The notes under the pieces are model-generated. The model did not search any database. It was not told the DNA's origin and saw only the letters and a program-made list of their open reading frames with translations. The translations under genes and the position numbers were made by a program. Below, one piece after another: positions 9,276 through 18,462 of a stretch of DNA of 64,000 nt. The DNA comes from DATAXI01 sp036266845. GTDB taxonomy: Bacteria > Verrucomicrobiota > Verrucomicrobiia > Chthoniobacterales > Chthoniobacteraceae. Each line of letters starts with the position of its first letter. Within the stretch, counting starts at the first letter, position 1. The stretch spans positions 1-64,000 of the forward strand of contig DATAXI010000071.1 of assembly GCA_036266845.1 (NCBI GenBank), given 5' to 3'.

Positions 9276-10236
9276 GAGGCGAGCTTTCTCCGCGCTCGAG
9301 CCGCCCGGCGGCGACAAACGCGATCATCGCCGCGTTATCCGTGCAGAGCGCCGGCGCGGCGAGGCGCAATTCCAGCCCAGCCGCGGCGCATGCTTCCCCC
9401 AGCCGCTGCCGCAGCCGGCCATTGCAACTCACCCCGCCGCTCACCGCCACGAGACCGCCCCGGCAATGGCGCGCCGCCGCGATGGTCTTTGCCACCAGCA
9501 CATCGGCAACCGCTTCCTGGAAAGAGGCGCACAGATCGTTCACTGTCTGCGGATTGGTTAAATCCACCTTGGGCAGCAGGTAGCGAACGGCCGTCTTCAA
9601 TCCACTGAATGAAAAGGCGAAATCGCCGGAATCGATCATGCTGCGCGGCAGCGCAAAACGTGCGGCATCGCCGGAACGCGCCCGGTGCTCGATCTCCGGT
9701 CCGCCGGGGTAGGGGAGCCCGAGCAGCTTCGCCACCTTGTCAAAAGCTTCGCCCGCGGCATCGTCCCGCGTCTGGCCCAGCAGCCCGTAATGGCCCGGCC
9801 CGCGCACATCCACCAGCAGCGTGTGGCCGCCGCTCACCACCAGCGCCACGCACGGCTCGACCGGGCCGCCAAAGAATGGCGAGAGCAGATGCCCCTCGAG
9901 GTGATTGATCGCGAAAAACGGTTTCCGCATTCCCACCGCCATCCCCTTGGCTGCGCAGAAGCCAATCATCAGCGATGTCGCGAGCCCCGGCCCCGCCGTT
10001 GCCGCCAGCGCATCGATTTCCTCGAGTCCAATTCCCGCGCCCTTTAGCGTGCGGTTAATGAGCGGACGCAGCGCCATCAGGTGATTGCGTGAGGCCACCT
10101 CCGGCACCACGCCTCCAAAACGGTTGTGCAGCTCGATCTGGGACGCCACCTCGCCCGCCAGCAGCTCTCCCGGCGCGCGCAGCACGGCCACCGCCGTCTC
10201 GTCGCAGGAAGTCTCGATTGCCAGGACCACCGCCAT
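9235..10236 (-). CDS. tsaD: tRNA N6-adenosine threonylcarbamoyltransferase TsaD
   Basis: TsaD transfers the threonylcarbamoyl group to A37 of ANN-decoding tRNAs. The 333-residue ASKHA-fold protein begins AVVLAIETSCDETAVAVL and has the metal-binding motif INHLEGHLLSP and GGHTLLVDVRGPG. The ATG at 10236 overlaps the ctpA stop by one base (TAATG on the minus strand), indicating translational coupling. The last 41 bp overlap terC, which runs the other way. Length and motifs are typical. Confidence 0.97.
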   Translation of the reverse strand: MAVVLAIETSCDETAVAVLRAPGELLAGEVASQIELHNRFGGVVPEVASRNHLMALRPLINRTLKGAGIGLEEIDALAATAGPGLATSLMIGFCAAKGMAVGMRKPFFAINHLEGHLLSPFFGGPVEPCVALVVSGGHTLLVDVRGPGHYGLLGQTRDDAAGEAFDKVAKLLGLPYPGGPEIEHRARSGDAARFALPRSMIDSGDFAFSFSGLKTAVRYLLPKVDLTNPQTVNDLCASFQEAVADVLVAKTIAAARHCRGGLVAVSGGVSCNGRLRQRLGEACAAAGLELRLAAPALCTDNAAMIAFVAAGRLERGESSPLTAEISPNLPLAV

Positions 10237-11606
10237 TATTGGACGGTCGCCGTATCCTGCTTGCGCCCTTTGAGGGAGGCTGTCTTCTGCCCGGTCCGCT
10301 CCGCGTAGATCATTACGCCCTTCAGCGCGTCCACCGCGCGGTCCAGTTGCGGATCGTGGAATCCGGCCAGGTCCTTCTGGTCGTCATCGCTCAGCATATC
10401 ATCGCGGCGGGAGAGCAGCAGCAGCCGCTCCTCCTCCGGGGTCAGCGTCGCGTAAATATTCGGCGTCACGCCATGCTCATGGATCACCTGGTGGCTCGGA
10501 GTGTAATACTTCGCGGTCGTCAGCCGCATTGCGGAGCCGTCCGGCAGTTGCAGCACGCTCTGCACGGACCCTTTGCCAAAGCTCGTCTCGCCCACCAGGA
10601 TCGCACGGCCCAGGTCCTTCAACGCGCCGGCCACGATCTCCGCCCCGCTCGCGCTGCTCCCGTTGATGAGAATCGCAATCGGGTACGGCGGACGCTCCTT
10701 GCCGGTATCGGAGGTCCAGTAATTGCGCTTTTGCGACGGCATCCGTCCCTCCGTGGAAACGACCATCGTATGCGGCGGCAGAAATTGCCCGCAGACATCC
10801 ACCGCGCTGTTCAGGAGCCCGCCGGGATTGTACCGCAGATCGATCACCAGCGCCTGCATTCCCTGCGCCTCCAGTTCATCCAGCTTCTTGCCCAGGTCAG
10901 CCGCCGTCGGCTCGTTAAATTGCGTGATTCGCACATAGCCCACCTTGAAATCGCCCGCGATTTCCGGCCCCAGGATGTGCGCATCCTTCACGCTGGGCAC
11001 CTTGATGATTTCCCGCTCCATCGTGAAATCCTTGATCTCCTTGGTCGAGGGCCGGAGGATTGTCAGCGTCACCTTCTGGCCGGGGTCGCCGCGCAGTTTC
11101 CCGATCGCGTCGTTCAGGTCCATCTTGTCCGCGGAGATGCCGTCGATCTTTAGAATCTGATCGCCCGGCAACAGCCCGGCCTTGAAGCCCGGGGCATCCT
11201 CCATCGGCGAGACAATCACCAGATTCCCATCCTTCGCGGAGACCACCACGCCAAGCCCGCCAAACTGGCTTTTGGTATCATCCTGCATCCCCTTGAAGTC
11301 CGCCGGATCCATGAACTGGCTGTGCGGATCCAGCGTCGCCATCATCCCCTTCATCGCCCCATACGTCAGGTCGTGGAAGGAAACCTTCTTCTCATCCACA
11401 TAATCCTGCCGGATCAGCTCGAGCGCCCGGGTAAATACGGAAATATTCGTGTATGCGGAATCATCCTCCGAAGCCGTTCCCGAGGTCTGCGGCTGATCGG
11501 CGGGGAGTGCCTGCCCAGGGGCGTCCTGCGCACGGGCAAGCCCGAAAAGAGAAATCCCCGCAAGGAGTCCGGCGCGCCCCAAGTGCCCTAAAAACCGCAA
11601 TGTCAT
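10236..11606 (-). CDS. Carboxyl-terminal processing peptidase (S41 family, PDZ domain)
   Basis: S41 C-terminal processing proteases cleave periplasmic or envelope proteins near their C-termini. This 456-residue protein has a signal peptide (to about LARAQ), an N-terminal helical cap, a PDZ domain (FGGLGVVVSAKDGNLVIVSP to MDLNDAIGKLRGDPGQKVTL) and the peptidase core. The Ser/Lys dyad is visible in INGSSASGAEIVAGAL (Ser) and VGETSFGKGSVQ (Lys). It is read from the minus strand, and its stop overlaps the tsaD start by one base, so the two are probably co-transcribed. A stable hairpin separates it from the upstream peptidoglycan-binding gene. Confidence 0.94.
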   Translation of the reverse strand: MTLRFLGHLGRAGLLAGISLFGLARAQDAPGQALPADQPQTSGTASEDDSAYTNISVFTRALELIRQDYVDEKKVSFHDLTYGAMKGMMATLDPHSQFMDPADFKGMQDDTKSQFGGLGVVVSAKDGNLVIVSPMEDAPGFKAGLLPGDQILKIDGISADKMDLNDAIGKLRGDPGQKVTLTILRPSTKEIKDFTMEREIIKVPSVKDAHILGPEIAGDFKVGYVRITQFNEPTAADLGKKLDELEAQGMQALVIDLRYNPGGLLNSAVDVCGQFLPPHTMVVSTEGRMPSQKRNYWTSDTGKERPPYPIAILINGSSASGAEIVAGALKDLGRAILVGETSFGKGSVQSVLQLPDGSAMRLTTAKYYTPSHQVIHEHGVTPNIYATLTPEEERLLLLSRRDDMLSDDDQKDLAGFHDPQLDRAVDALKGVMIYAERTGQKTASLKGRKQDTATVQ

Positions 11607-11656
11607 GAGGCGGACAGTACCACTCCCTTTGGCTTTTGCATTGATTTTTCTTGACC

Positions 11657-11689
11657 CTGCCTTCCCCGGATTTGGACCGGGAAAGGCAG
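11657..11689 (-). terminator. Stable hairpin between a PG-binding protein gene and ctpA
   Basis: A 13-base inverted repeat with one mismatch (CTGCCTTCCCCGG and CCGGGAAAGGCAG on the plus strand) encloses a seven-base loop. It starts 27 bp past the stop of the minus-strand gene at 11716. There is no U-tract on either strand, so it may be a Rho-assisted terminator or an mRNA-stabilising structure rather than a canonical intrinsic terminator. Confidence 0.5.
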
Positions 11690-11715
11690 TTGGATCGCTG
11701 CCGTGGAACCTGTGA

Positions 11716-12465
11716 TTACAGGCCCATCGACTGGAGCAGCGGCCCGTTGATGGCGCCGGTTACCGGCAGGCCGTTATCCTGCTGGTAGGCGGCGATGGCG
11801 TTGCTGGTGACCGGTCCCACGATGCCGTCAATCGGCCCTTCGTAATAACCGTCATGCTCAAGATCCTGCTGCACCTGCACGGCCAGCGAGTCCGAGTTAT
11901 ACCCGGGCCCGTAATAATAACCGGCCGCGAACGGGTACAGGTCGAGCATATACCATCCGTTGCCGTACCACCGGTAATGGTGTCCATGCCAATAGTACTC
12001 ATGGCCATGGTTCCATCCCGCGTGGGACGCAAACGCATAGGTCCCATGGTTATTTCCGCCGTTGCGCGTGCCCGAGTAACGGGAACTGCCGCCAAAGGCG
12101 ATGTTGTTCCGGCCACGATGCGCATTGGCAACGAGACTGGCCCGGTTGATGTGATGGGATCGGTTGACGCGGCCGGCCCGCCCCGAGTTTGCGGCTGTGT
12201 AAGTGCGCGCGCGCACATTGCCGCGGCGCGCAATTCGCGTCGCATGGAATGAACGGTGCACGCTCACGTGCCGCGAGGCGGTGCGGAAATGCCGGCTGCC
12301 ACGATGCGAGGACGCAACGGCATGGTGCCGGCCACCGCTATGATGGGCAGCCGCGACCGCATGGTGGCCGCCGCCGCCCCCGCGTTTCCCCCCGTGTGCA
12401 AAGGCAGGCTGGCTGATCAGTATCGCTACAGCCAACGCCAGCCCGGTAATCAATTTCGTTTTCAT
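11716..12465 (-). CDS. Secreted His-rich protein with C-terminal peptidoglycan-binding domain
   Basis: The 249-residue protein has a signal peptide (LALAVAILISQPAFA), a long low-complexity region rich in His, Arg, Gly and Ser (residues ~25-140), a Tyr/Trp/His block (AGWNHGHEYYWHGHHYRWYG) and a C-terminal PG_binding_1-like domain (VQVQQDLEHDGYYEGPIDGI to GLPVTGAINGPLLQSMGL). The last domain is expected to bind the cell wall. The His-rich part could bind metals, but that is only inference. It is a paralogue of the gene at 12528-13196, sharing the YAFASH-GW--GH-Y-WHGHHY block. No catalytic domain is visible. Confidence 0.8.
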   Translation of the reverse strand: MKTKLITGLALAVAILISQPAFAHGGKRGGGGGHHAVAAAHHSGGRHHAVASSHRGSRHFRTASRHVSVHRSFHATRIARRGNVRARTYTAANSGRAGRVNRSHHINRASLVANAHRGRNNIAFGGSSRYSGTRNGGNNHGTYAFASHAGWNHGHEYYWHGHHYRWYGNGWYMLDLYPFAAGYYYGPGYNSDSLAVQVQQDLEHDGYYEGPIDGIVGPVTSNAIAAYQQDNGLPVTGAINGPLLQSMGL

Positions 12466-12527
12466 AATACTTATCTTAAATTGATTCGCGACCCGGGCGG
12501 CATTAGGACTCCCCCAAAGGGGAAAGC

Positions 12528-13196
12528 CTAATTCAGGTCCAGCGCGTCCATCAGCCTGCCGTTAACGGTCCCCGTCACGTGCAAGTTGTTGTCGCGCTGA
12601 TAGGAGGATATCGCTCCTCGCGTGTTGGGGCCCATAATCCCATCGATAGCCCCGCGGTAATAACCCATCCGCGCCAGTGCCTGCTGCACCTGCGCCGTGG
12701 GCGAGCCCGCGTCCGCATTATCATCTGGCGGCGGCGGCGCAGCCTGGTAATTGTCCGGATACCCGTAAGAGGGATAACTGTAGTAGTAATACGGATCGTA
12801 GCCCGCGTAGGGGTCGATGATAAACCAGCCATTGTTGTACCAGCCATAATGGTGGCCATGCCAAAAGTAGTTGTGTCCGGCGCTCCAGCCCGGATGGGAG
12901 GCAAAGGCATAAGTGTAGTGCGAATTGCCTCCGCCTGAAGTGTATCCATGGCCATGCGAAGAGCCGCCGCTGTAATTATAACTGGGAGAGCCGCGGTAGG
13001 CGCCGCGTCCCGCATATCCCCCGTATGCCGCGGAGGCGCGCACATTCGAGCCGCGCGCCGGCGCATTCCCGCCGCCGCGGGCCGAATACGAAGGCGAACC
13101 CTGCGAATTTTTTCCATTTTGGTTATCCGCAGAAACAGGGCCTCCGGCCAGCAGGGCGAGAGCCAGCGTCAATGCGGGGATCAGGGTCGTTCTCAT
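12528..13196 (-). CDS. Secreted Gly/Tyr-rich protein with C-terminal peptidoglycan-binding domain (paralogue)
   Basis: I place the start at the ATG at 13196 because it opens a clean signal peptide (RTTLIPALTLALALLAGG, cleavage after VSA); the open frame reaches 13367, but those extra residues look non-coding. The 222-residue product has a Gly/Ser/Tyr-rich linker, the block YAFASHPGWSAGHNYFWHGH, a Tyr-rich stretch and a PG_binding_1-like domain (VQQALARMGYYRGAIDGIMG to GTVNGRLMDALDLN). It is the tandem paralogue of the gene 62 bp downstream. Function beyond wall binding is unknown. Confidence 0.78.
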   Translation of the reverse strand: MRTTLIPALTLALALLAGGPVSADNQNGKNSQGSPSYSARGGGNAPARGSNVRASAAYGGYAGRGAYRGSPSYNYSGGSSHGHGYTSGGGNSHYTYAFASHPGWSAGHNYFWHGHHYGWYNNGWFIIDPYAGYDPYYYYSYPSYGYPDNYQAAPPPPDDNADAGSPTAQVQQALARMGYYRGAIDGIMGPNTRGAISSYQRDNNLHVTGTVNGRLMDALDLN

Positions 13197-13430
13197 GGGC
13201 AGATTTATTAGCGTCATTCCATTCGACGGCAAATCCGGAAAACGATTCAATTTCAATCGGGGTCGAGGGAAGGGGAGCGATTCGTAGAAATACGCCCTCC
13301 CCGATTGGCGATGATTGGTTGATTTTTTGCCGGGAGCGCGAGTTTTCGGCTCGCTTCCGGCAGGCATCTTGCCCGAATGGCCCTCAGAGCCTCGCGTGAT
13401 CCCGAAGGAGAATCCTCGCGCGGGAAGAAA

Positions 13431-14699
13431 TTACGCCGCGTCCTTGTCCTGCTTCTTGCGGATGATCGGCGTCCGCTTGCCCTCGACCACCGCCCGGTTC
13501 AGCGTGACATCCGCAATATCCTCGCGGCTCGGGATCTCGTACATGACCTCGAGCATGATCCGCTCCAGCATCGAGCGAAGGGCCCGCGCGCCGGTTTCTT
13601 TCTTCACCGCCTGCTGCGACAGCGCCCGCAAGGCGTCCTTGGTTACCGTCAGGTTCACCCCTTCCATCGCCAGCAGTTTGGAATACTGTTTCACCATCGC
13701 GTTCTTCGTATCGGTCAGGATGAGTATCAACTCGTCCTCGGTCAGCGCGTCCAGCGCGGTCACCACCGGCAGGCGTCCGATGAATTCCGGGATCATCCCG
13801 AAGCTCAGCAAATCCTCGGGCTCGGCAAGCTTGATCGCCTCCCGGGTCAGCACATCCACCGCATCCGCATCGCCGGTATTGAAGCCCAGCGTCCGCTTGC
13901 CCACGCGGCGTTGGACGATCTTGTCCAGTCCCACGAACGCCCCGCCGCAGATGAAGAGAATCTTTTCCGTATTGATCTGGATATATTCCTGGTGCGGATG
14001 CTTGCGCCCGCCCTGCGGAGGCACGTTGCAAACGCTCCCCTCGAGAATCTTCAGCAGCGCCTGTTGCACGCCCTCGCCGCTCACGTCACGGGTGATCGAG
14101 ACGTTGTCGGTCTTGCGCCCGATCTTGTCGATCTCGTCGATGTAAACGATGCCGATCTCCGCCCGCTTCACGTCGTAATCCGCGTTCTGGAGCAGCCGCA
14201 GGATGATGTTTTCCACATCCTCGCCCACGTACCCCGCCTCCGTCAGCGTGGTGGCGTCCGCGATGCAAAACGGCACATCCAGGATGCGGGCCAGGGTGCG
14301 GGCAAGAAGCGTCTTGCCGGAGCCGGTCGGCCCGATGAGGAGGATATTGCTCTTTTCGATCTCCACGTCCGCATAGGGATCGATGGAGACCGCGCCCGCC
14401 GAGGTGGACTGGAGGATGCGCTTGAAATGATTGTGCACCGCCACGGAGAGGACCTTCTTCGCCCGGTCCTGGCCGATGACGTATTGATCGAGCTGGCGGC
14501 GGATATCTGCCGGTTTCGGCACTTGCAACGTCGCCGATTGCCGCCGGGCGTCCTCGTTTAACTCCTTGTCCAGGATGCCTTTGCAGACATTGATGCAACT
14601 GTCGCAAATATACACCCCGGGACCGGCGATCAATTTCCGCACCTCTGCGTGGCTTTTCCCGCAGAAGGAACACATGGTTAAATTCGAGGCTCGGGCCAT
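13431..14699 (-). CDS. clpX: ATP-dependent Clp protease ATP-binding subunit ClpX
   Basis: ClpX is the AAA+ unfoldase that feeds substrates to ClpP. The 422-residue protein has the N-terminal C4 zinc-binding domain (CSFCGKSHAEVRKL to YICDSCINVC), Walker A in LLIGPTGSGKTLLAR, Walker B in IGIVYIDEIDKIGRK, the IGF-like loop in TLGFNTG, sensor regions and the GAR-containing C-terminal small domain (ETGARALRSMLERIMLEVMY). It is the last gene of a tig-clpP-clpX cluster, 116 bp after clpP. Confidence 0.98.
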   Translation of the reverse strand: MARASNLTMCSFCGKSHAEVRKLIAGPGVYICDSCINVCKGILDKELNEDARRQSATLQVPKPADIRRQLDQYVIGQDRAKKVLSVAVHNHFKRILQSTSAGAVSIDPYADVEIEKSNILLIGPTGSGKTLLARTLARILDVPFCIADATTLTEAGYVGEDVENIILRLLQNADYDVKRAEIGIVYIDEIDKIGRKTDNVSITRDVSGEGVQQALLKILEGSVCNVPPQGGRKHPHQEYIQINTEKILFICGGAFVGLDKIVQRRVGKRTLGFNTGDADAVDVLTREAIKLAEPEDLLSFGMIPEFIGRLPVVTALDALTEDELILILTDTKNAMVKQYSKLLAMEGVNLTVTKDALRALSQQAVKKETGARALRSMLERIMLEVMYEIPSREDIADVTLNRAVVEGKRTPIIRKKQDKDAA

Positions 14700-14815
14700 T
14701 GGCTTTTGGGGTGAGTTATATATCGCGCCCGTGCAGATTCCGCAAATCGGACCTGAGGATTTAAAGCAAATCGGATGCCTTTTTCCTCAGATCAATGCCG
14801 AATACAGGCGAAAAC

Positions 14816-15511
14816 CTACGCTGCCGGGGCCGGATCCGCGGGCTTGATTTCGGCATCCGCCGCGGCGGTCGGCTCCGGCTTCAGCTCCTTGCGGGATTGC
14901 ACGACCTGATCGACGAGGCCGTAGTCCCGCGCTTCAAACGAGGACATGTAGTAGTCGCGGTCGGAGTCATGCTTCACCGTCTCTTCGTCCTTGCCGGTGT
15001 GTTCCGCCAGGATTCTGATGAGGCGCTTCTTCAGCTTGAACATGTACTCGACCGTCCGCTCGACGTCGCTGGCCGTGCCCTGGGCTCCGCCGGAGACCTG
15101 GTGGATCATGATGTCGGAGTTGGGCAGGGCGTACCGCTTGCCCTTGGTGCCCGCCGCCAGCAGCACCGCGCCCATGCTGGCTGCCATGCCCAGGCAATAG
15201 GTGGTCACATCGCAAGTCAGGAACTGCATCGTGTCATAGATCGCCAGGCCTGCCGTCACGCTGCCGCCGGGGGAGTTGATGTAAAGGTTCACATCCTTCT
15301 TGGGGTCTTCCATTTGGAGGAAGAGCAACTGGGCAATGACCAGATTTGCCACATGATCGTCGATGGGCGTGCCGAGGAAGATAATGCGGTCCTTCAGCAG
15401 CCGGGAGTAGATGTCATACGCCGCCTCGCCCCGCCCGGTCTTCTCGACCACGGTGGGAATCGGCATGTAAGCGTTCGTGAAGCGGCGGGAATCGTTCGGT
15501 GTGATGAACAT
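14816..15511 (-). CDS. clpP: ATP-dependent Clp protease proteolytic subunit ClpP
   Basis: ClpP is the tetradecameric serine peptidase. In this 231-residue protein the catalytic Ser lies in CLGMAASMGAVLLAAG, the His in ALPNSDIMIHQVSGGAQG and the Asp in the DRDYYMSSFEARDYGLVDQV region. The C-terminus has a ~25-residue Glu/Pro/Ala-rich tail (LKPEPTAAADAEIKPADPAP) longer than usual. It lies between tig and clpX on the same strand, so protease and unfoldase are probably co-expressed. Confidence 0.98.
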   Translation of the reverse strand: MFITPNDSRRFTNAYMPIPTVVEKTGRGEAAYDIYSRLLKDRIIFLGTPIDDHVANLVIAQLLFLQMEDPKKDVNLYINSPGGSVTAGLAIYDTMQFLTCDVTTYCLGMAASMGAVLLAAGTKGKRYALPNSDIMIHQVSGGAQGTASDVERTVEYMFKLKKRLIRILAEHTGKDEETVKHDSDRDYYMSSFEARDYGLVDQVVQSRKELKPEPTAAADAEIKPADPAPAA

Positions 15512-15673
15512 GGGATTGTGGTGGTTACCACAGACCGTAAACCGCCCCCGATTTCCTGCAAGCGAGAATAAAGGGAGAAATGGACCGCGAACAAGATCGG
15601 CGGGAAGGGCTTGCCGGATGGTTTATCCCAAAAACGGCCTTCTCCCGGTTTTTTAAAATCGCCGGCGCGCGAT

Positions 15674-17005
15674 TTACACCGCAGGCGCCGGCGTTCCCTC
15701 GGCGATCTTCACCTCGGCGGCATTCACCAGGAAGTCGATCACCTTATTCGAGAGGATTTCCTCCGCCACGCGGTCAACCGCGCCGTTCTTCTCCAGTTCC
15801 TTGCCCGCTTTCTCCGGTGTCATGCCGTAGCGGGCGGCCATTGCGGCGATACGGGCGCGCAATTCCGCATTGGTGATTGTCACCTTTTCCGCTTCCGCGA
15901 TGCGGTGCAGGATGAACGTTCCCTTCAGCTTGTTTTTCGCGCCGCGCGAGGCTGCTTCCACCAGCTCCTTCTCATGTCCTTTGATCGCCTCGTCCGTCAT
16001 GCCGCGGGACTGCTCCTGCTGCACAATCTCCGCCAGGATGCGGCGCGTCTCGCCCGCCACCATCGCTTCCGGCAGCTCGCATTCCACATTGGCGATCAGT
16101 TGGGTCATCACCTGGTCGCGCTTCATGCGCTCGATGTCTTCCTTCTTCTGGCGGGAAAGCTCCGTGCGGGCCAGCTCGCGCAGCTCGGCCAGCGTCTTGC
16201 CTTCCACGATGCTCCCGGCAAACGCATCGTCCAGCGCCGGCAAAATCTGGTTCTTCAGCCCCTTGATCGTGACCACGTAATGAAGCTGCTTGCCCGCCAT
16301 CTCCGCCAGCACAAAGTCCGCCGGCACCGTCAGGTCAAATTCGCGCGTCTCGTTCAGGTTTGCCCCCGCCAGCGCCTCGCTAAAGCCGGGCAGGAAGGAC
16401 TCCGGCGTCAGCCTCACCCAGCGGTTGTTGTCCGCCGTGAGCGGCTTGCCCGCTTTCGGAAATGTCTCGGATACGGGCTTGCCCTCATGCGTGCCGGTGT
16501 AATCGACAATCGCGTAATCCTCCATCTCCAGGCTGCGCCCGGTGATGTCCTCGAATGTTGCCGCCTGCTTTCGCAGGTTCTCGATGGACGTGTCGATCTC
16601 CGCGTCCGTTACCTCCTCCGCCGGCACCACGACGGCGATGTTTCGGTACTCAGGCAATTCAAACTCCGGCGCGGTCACGACAGTCGCCGTAAAATGCAGC
16701 GATTGATCCGGCGAAAACTCCACGTCCTCGACATTCTGGATTTGCAGCACCTTCAGGTTCTTCTCGGAGATCGCCGCCCGCGTGCTCTCGCTCAGGAGCT
16801 TGCGCTCCAGTTCTTCGCGAATCTCCTTCTGGAATTTTTTCTCCACCACGGACCGGGGGGCCTTGCCGGGCCGGTACCCGGGCAGCTTGGCCTGGGCGGT
16901 GTAATCCCGGGTAATGTTCTCTCTCGCCGCGTTCACGGCATCCGGCGGCAGGTCAACCTTCAGGGTCGCGAGGCAATTGGGCAGAGCTTCGACTTGGACA
17001 TTCAT
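15674..17005 (-). CDS. tig: Trigger factor (ribosome-associated chaperone and prolyl isomerase)
   Basis: Trigger factor binds near the ribosome exit tunnel and protects nascent chains. The ATG at 17005 gives MNVQVEALPNCLATLKVDL, the normal family start; the open frame extends to 17356 but the extra residues are not family-like. The 443-residue protein has the ribosome-binding domain with a GYRPGKAPRSVVEKKF signature (normally G-F-R-x-G-K-x-P), a PPIase FKBP-type domain near residues 160-245 (DYAIVDYTGTHEGKPVS) and the helical C-terminal chaperone domain. First gene of the tig-clpP-clpX set. Confidence 0.96.
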   Translation of the reverse strand: MNVQVEALPNCLATLKVDLPPDAVNAARENITRDYTAQAKLPGYRPGKAPRSVVEKKFQKEIREELERKLLSESTRAAISEKNLKVLQIQNVEDVEFSPDQSLHFTATVVTAPEFELPEYRNIAVVVPAEEVTDAEIDTSIENLRKQAATFEDITGRSLEMEDYAIVDYTGTHEGKPVSETFPKAGKPLTADNNRWVRLTPESFLPGFSEALAGANLNETREFDLTVPADFVLAEMAGKQLHYVVTIKGLKNQILPALDDAFAGSIVEGKTLAELRELARTELSRQKKEDIERMKRDQVMTQLIANVECELPEAMVAGETRRILAEIVQQEQSRGMTDEAIKGHEKELVEAASRGAKNKLKGTFILHRIAEAEKVTITNAELRARIAAMAARYGMTPEKAGKELEKNGAVDRVAEEILSNKVIDFLVNAAEVKIAEGTPAPAV

Positions 17006-17144
17006 GGCGATAATCAGGATTTCTTTTAAAAAATACGGAAAAAACGACCGCGCCGTTTCGCGCGGGGGGTAACTTCTAAACCTCCCCGAAAAATTCGCAA
17101 TCCGCAATTTGCCGGGATTCTCAGGCCGAGAGGCGGAAATCGGC

Positions 17145-18422
17145 ATGCGGCGGGCGGGCCACATCCGTAAGTCTTGTGTGATTCGGCGCTTATTGATTGC
17201 GGCCCTCGTGTTCCACCTATCCCCGGCTCCGGGTAAATGCGCGCTGCCCCCGCCGGAATTGCCGCCTGCCGTGCCCACCAGCGAATTGGCGCCGGCCAGC
17301 CTGCTGCAAGGGAAGGGGTACACCATCGATCCCGTCACCCGGACGGATGGATTCATGGGCCTCTTCCAGTTGCATACCCGCTACGGCACTTACCAGTGCG
17401 TGGGGCGGGAGATGCTCTACCTGCGAATCTACGAGCTGAGGGCCCTGGAGAAAATGGATCAGGGGATGAAGACCAAAGCCTTTGGCGATGCGCTGGGCGC
17501 CGCAGCGGTGGAGCCGGTGACGGATGTGGTGAAGATCGCGCGCAATCCGGTGCGAAGCGTGGCCCATATGCCGGTGGGCGTCGGCCATTTATTCATGGAG
17601 ATAGGCGGCGGTTTCGCAGGCGCAGGCGGAGCCCTTTTCCACATCGGCAGGCATGACCCCTCGCCGCAGCCCCCGCCCAGCCGCGAGGGCATGGCCGGCT
17701 ACAACGTCGCTCGCAACCAATGGGCCCGCCGGTTTGCGGTGGATCCCTACACCACCAATCGCCCGCTGGAATTGAAGCTGAACCATCTCGGGATGATCAG
17801 CTTTGGCACCGATAAGGTGGCCGGCGCAGCCGTCGGCTTCGGGATTGGGTCATTCGGCACGCTTGCCGACTGGCTCTCTTACCTGCCCGATGTCGATGAT
17901 CACCTTATGACCGCGCCGCCGCCGGAGGTAGCCGCCGTGGATACGCGCCGGATGGAAAAGCTCGGTATTCCAAAGACGGCGATGAAACCGCTGCTCGATA
18001 ACCCATGGTTCACGCCCACGCTCCAAATCCGCTACGTGAACGACCTTGCCAAACTCCGAAACGTCACTGACCTGCCGGCAGCCGTCCGACTCGCGGGCAA
18101 AGCCCAGTCCGAAGAGCAAACCCGTTTCCTCTGCGGCGGGCTGGAGATGCTCGACCGTTATCAAAAAACCATCGGACCGTTGCGCGAATTCCAGGCTTTC
18201 CAGGGCGTCCCGGCCGCCATCGCCGGCGACGGCGCGCTGGTCGTCGCCGCCCCCATCGATCTGCTCTCCTGGACCCATATAGCCGAATCCTTCGCGGCTC
18301 ACCGCGATCCGCACCGGCCCGCATGGCTCTACGTTGCCGGCCCGCTTACGCCGCGCGCGCAACAAGGCTTTGCGGAGCTGGGCTGGAAGGTCTGCGACCT
18401 GCCACCGTCCGGCCATCGCTGA
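17145..18422 (+). CDS. Secreted protein of unknown function
   Basis: I do not recognise a named family. The ATG at 17145 gives a basic N-terminus and hydrophobic segment (IRRLLIAALVFHLSPAPG) consistent with a signal peptide; the open frame begins at 17109. The 425-residue protein has a Pro-rich start, then a conserved-looking region (GYTIDPVTRTDGFMGLFQLH, YGTYQCVGREMLYLRIYELR), Gly-rich hydrophobic helices near residues 140-165 (VGHLFMEIGGGFAGAGGALF) and 215-235, and a helical C-terminal part. Two Gly-rich stretches could associate with membranes. It is monocistronic, convergent with the M16 peptidase gene. The steady GC-rich codon use supports a real gene. Confidence 0.75.
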   Translation: MRRAGHIRKSCVIRRLLIAALVFHLSPAPGKCALPPPELPPAVPTSELAPASLLQGKGYTIDPVTRTDGFMGLFQLHTRYGTYQCVGREMLYLRIYELRALEKMDQGMKTKAFGDALGAAAVEPVTDVVKIARNPVRSVAHMPVGVGHLFMEIGGGFAGAGGALFHIGRHDPSPQPPPSREGMAGYNVARNQWARRFAVDPYTTNRPLELKLNHLGMISFGTDKVAGAAVGFGIGSFGTLADWLSYLPDVDDHLMTAPPPEVAAVDTRRMEKLGIPKTAMKPLLDNPWFTPTLQIRYVNDLAKLRNVTDLPAAVRLAGKAQSEEQTRFLCGGLEMLDRYQKTIGPLREFQAFQGVPAAIAGDGALVVAAPIDLLSWTHIAESFAAHRDPHRPAWLYVAGPLTPRAQQGFAELGWKVCDLPPSGHR

Positions 18423-18462
18423 TTCAGGGAACCTGGATAATCCTGTACCTGCGCCGGGAAAT

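Noticed and set aside
15611..17029. Plus-strand 472-codon frame opposite trigger factor
   Set aside because: Arg/His/Leu-rich shadow of tig.
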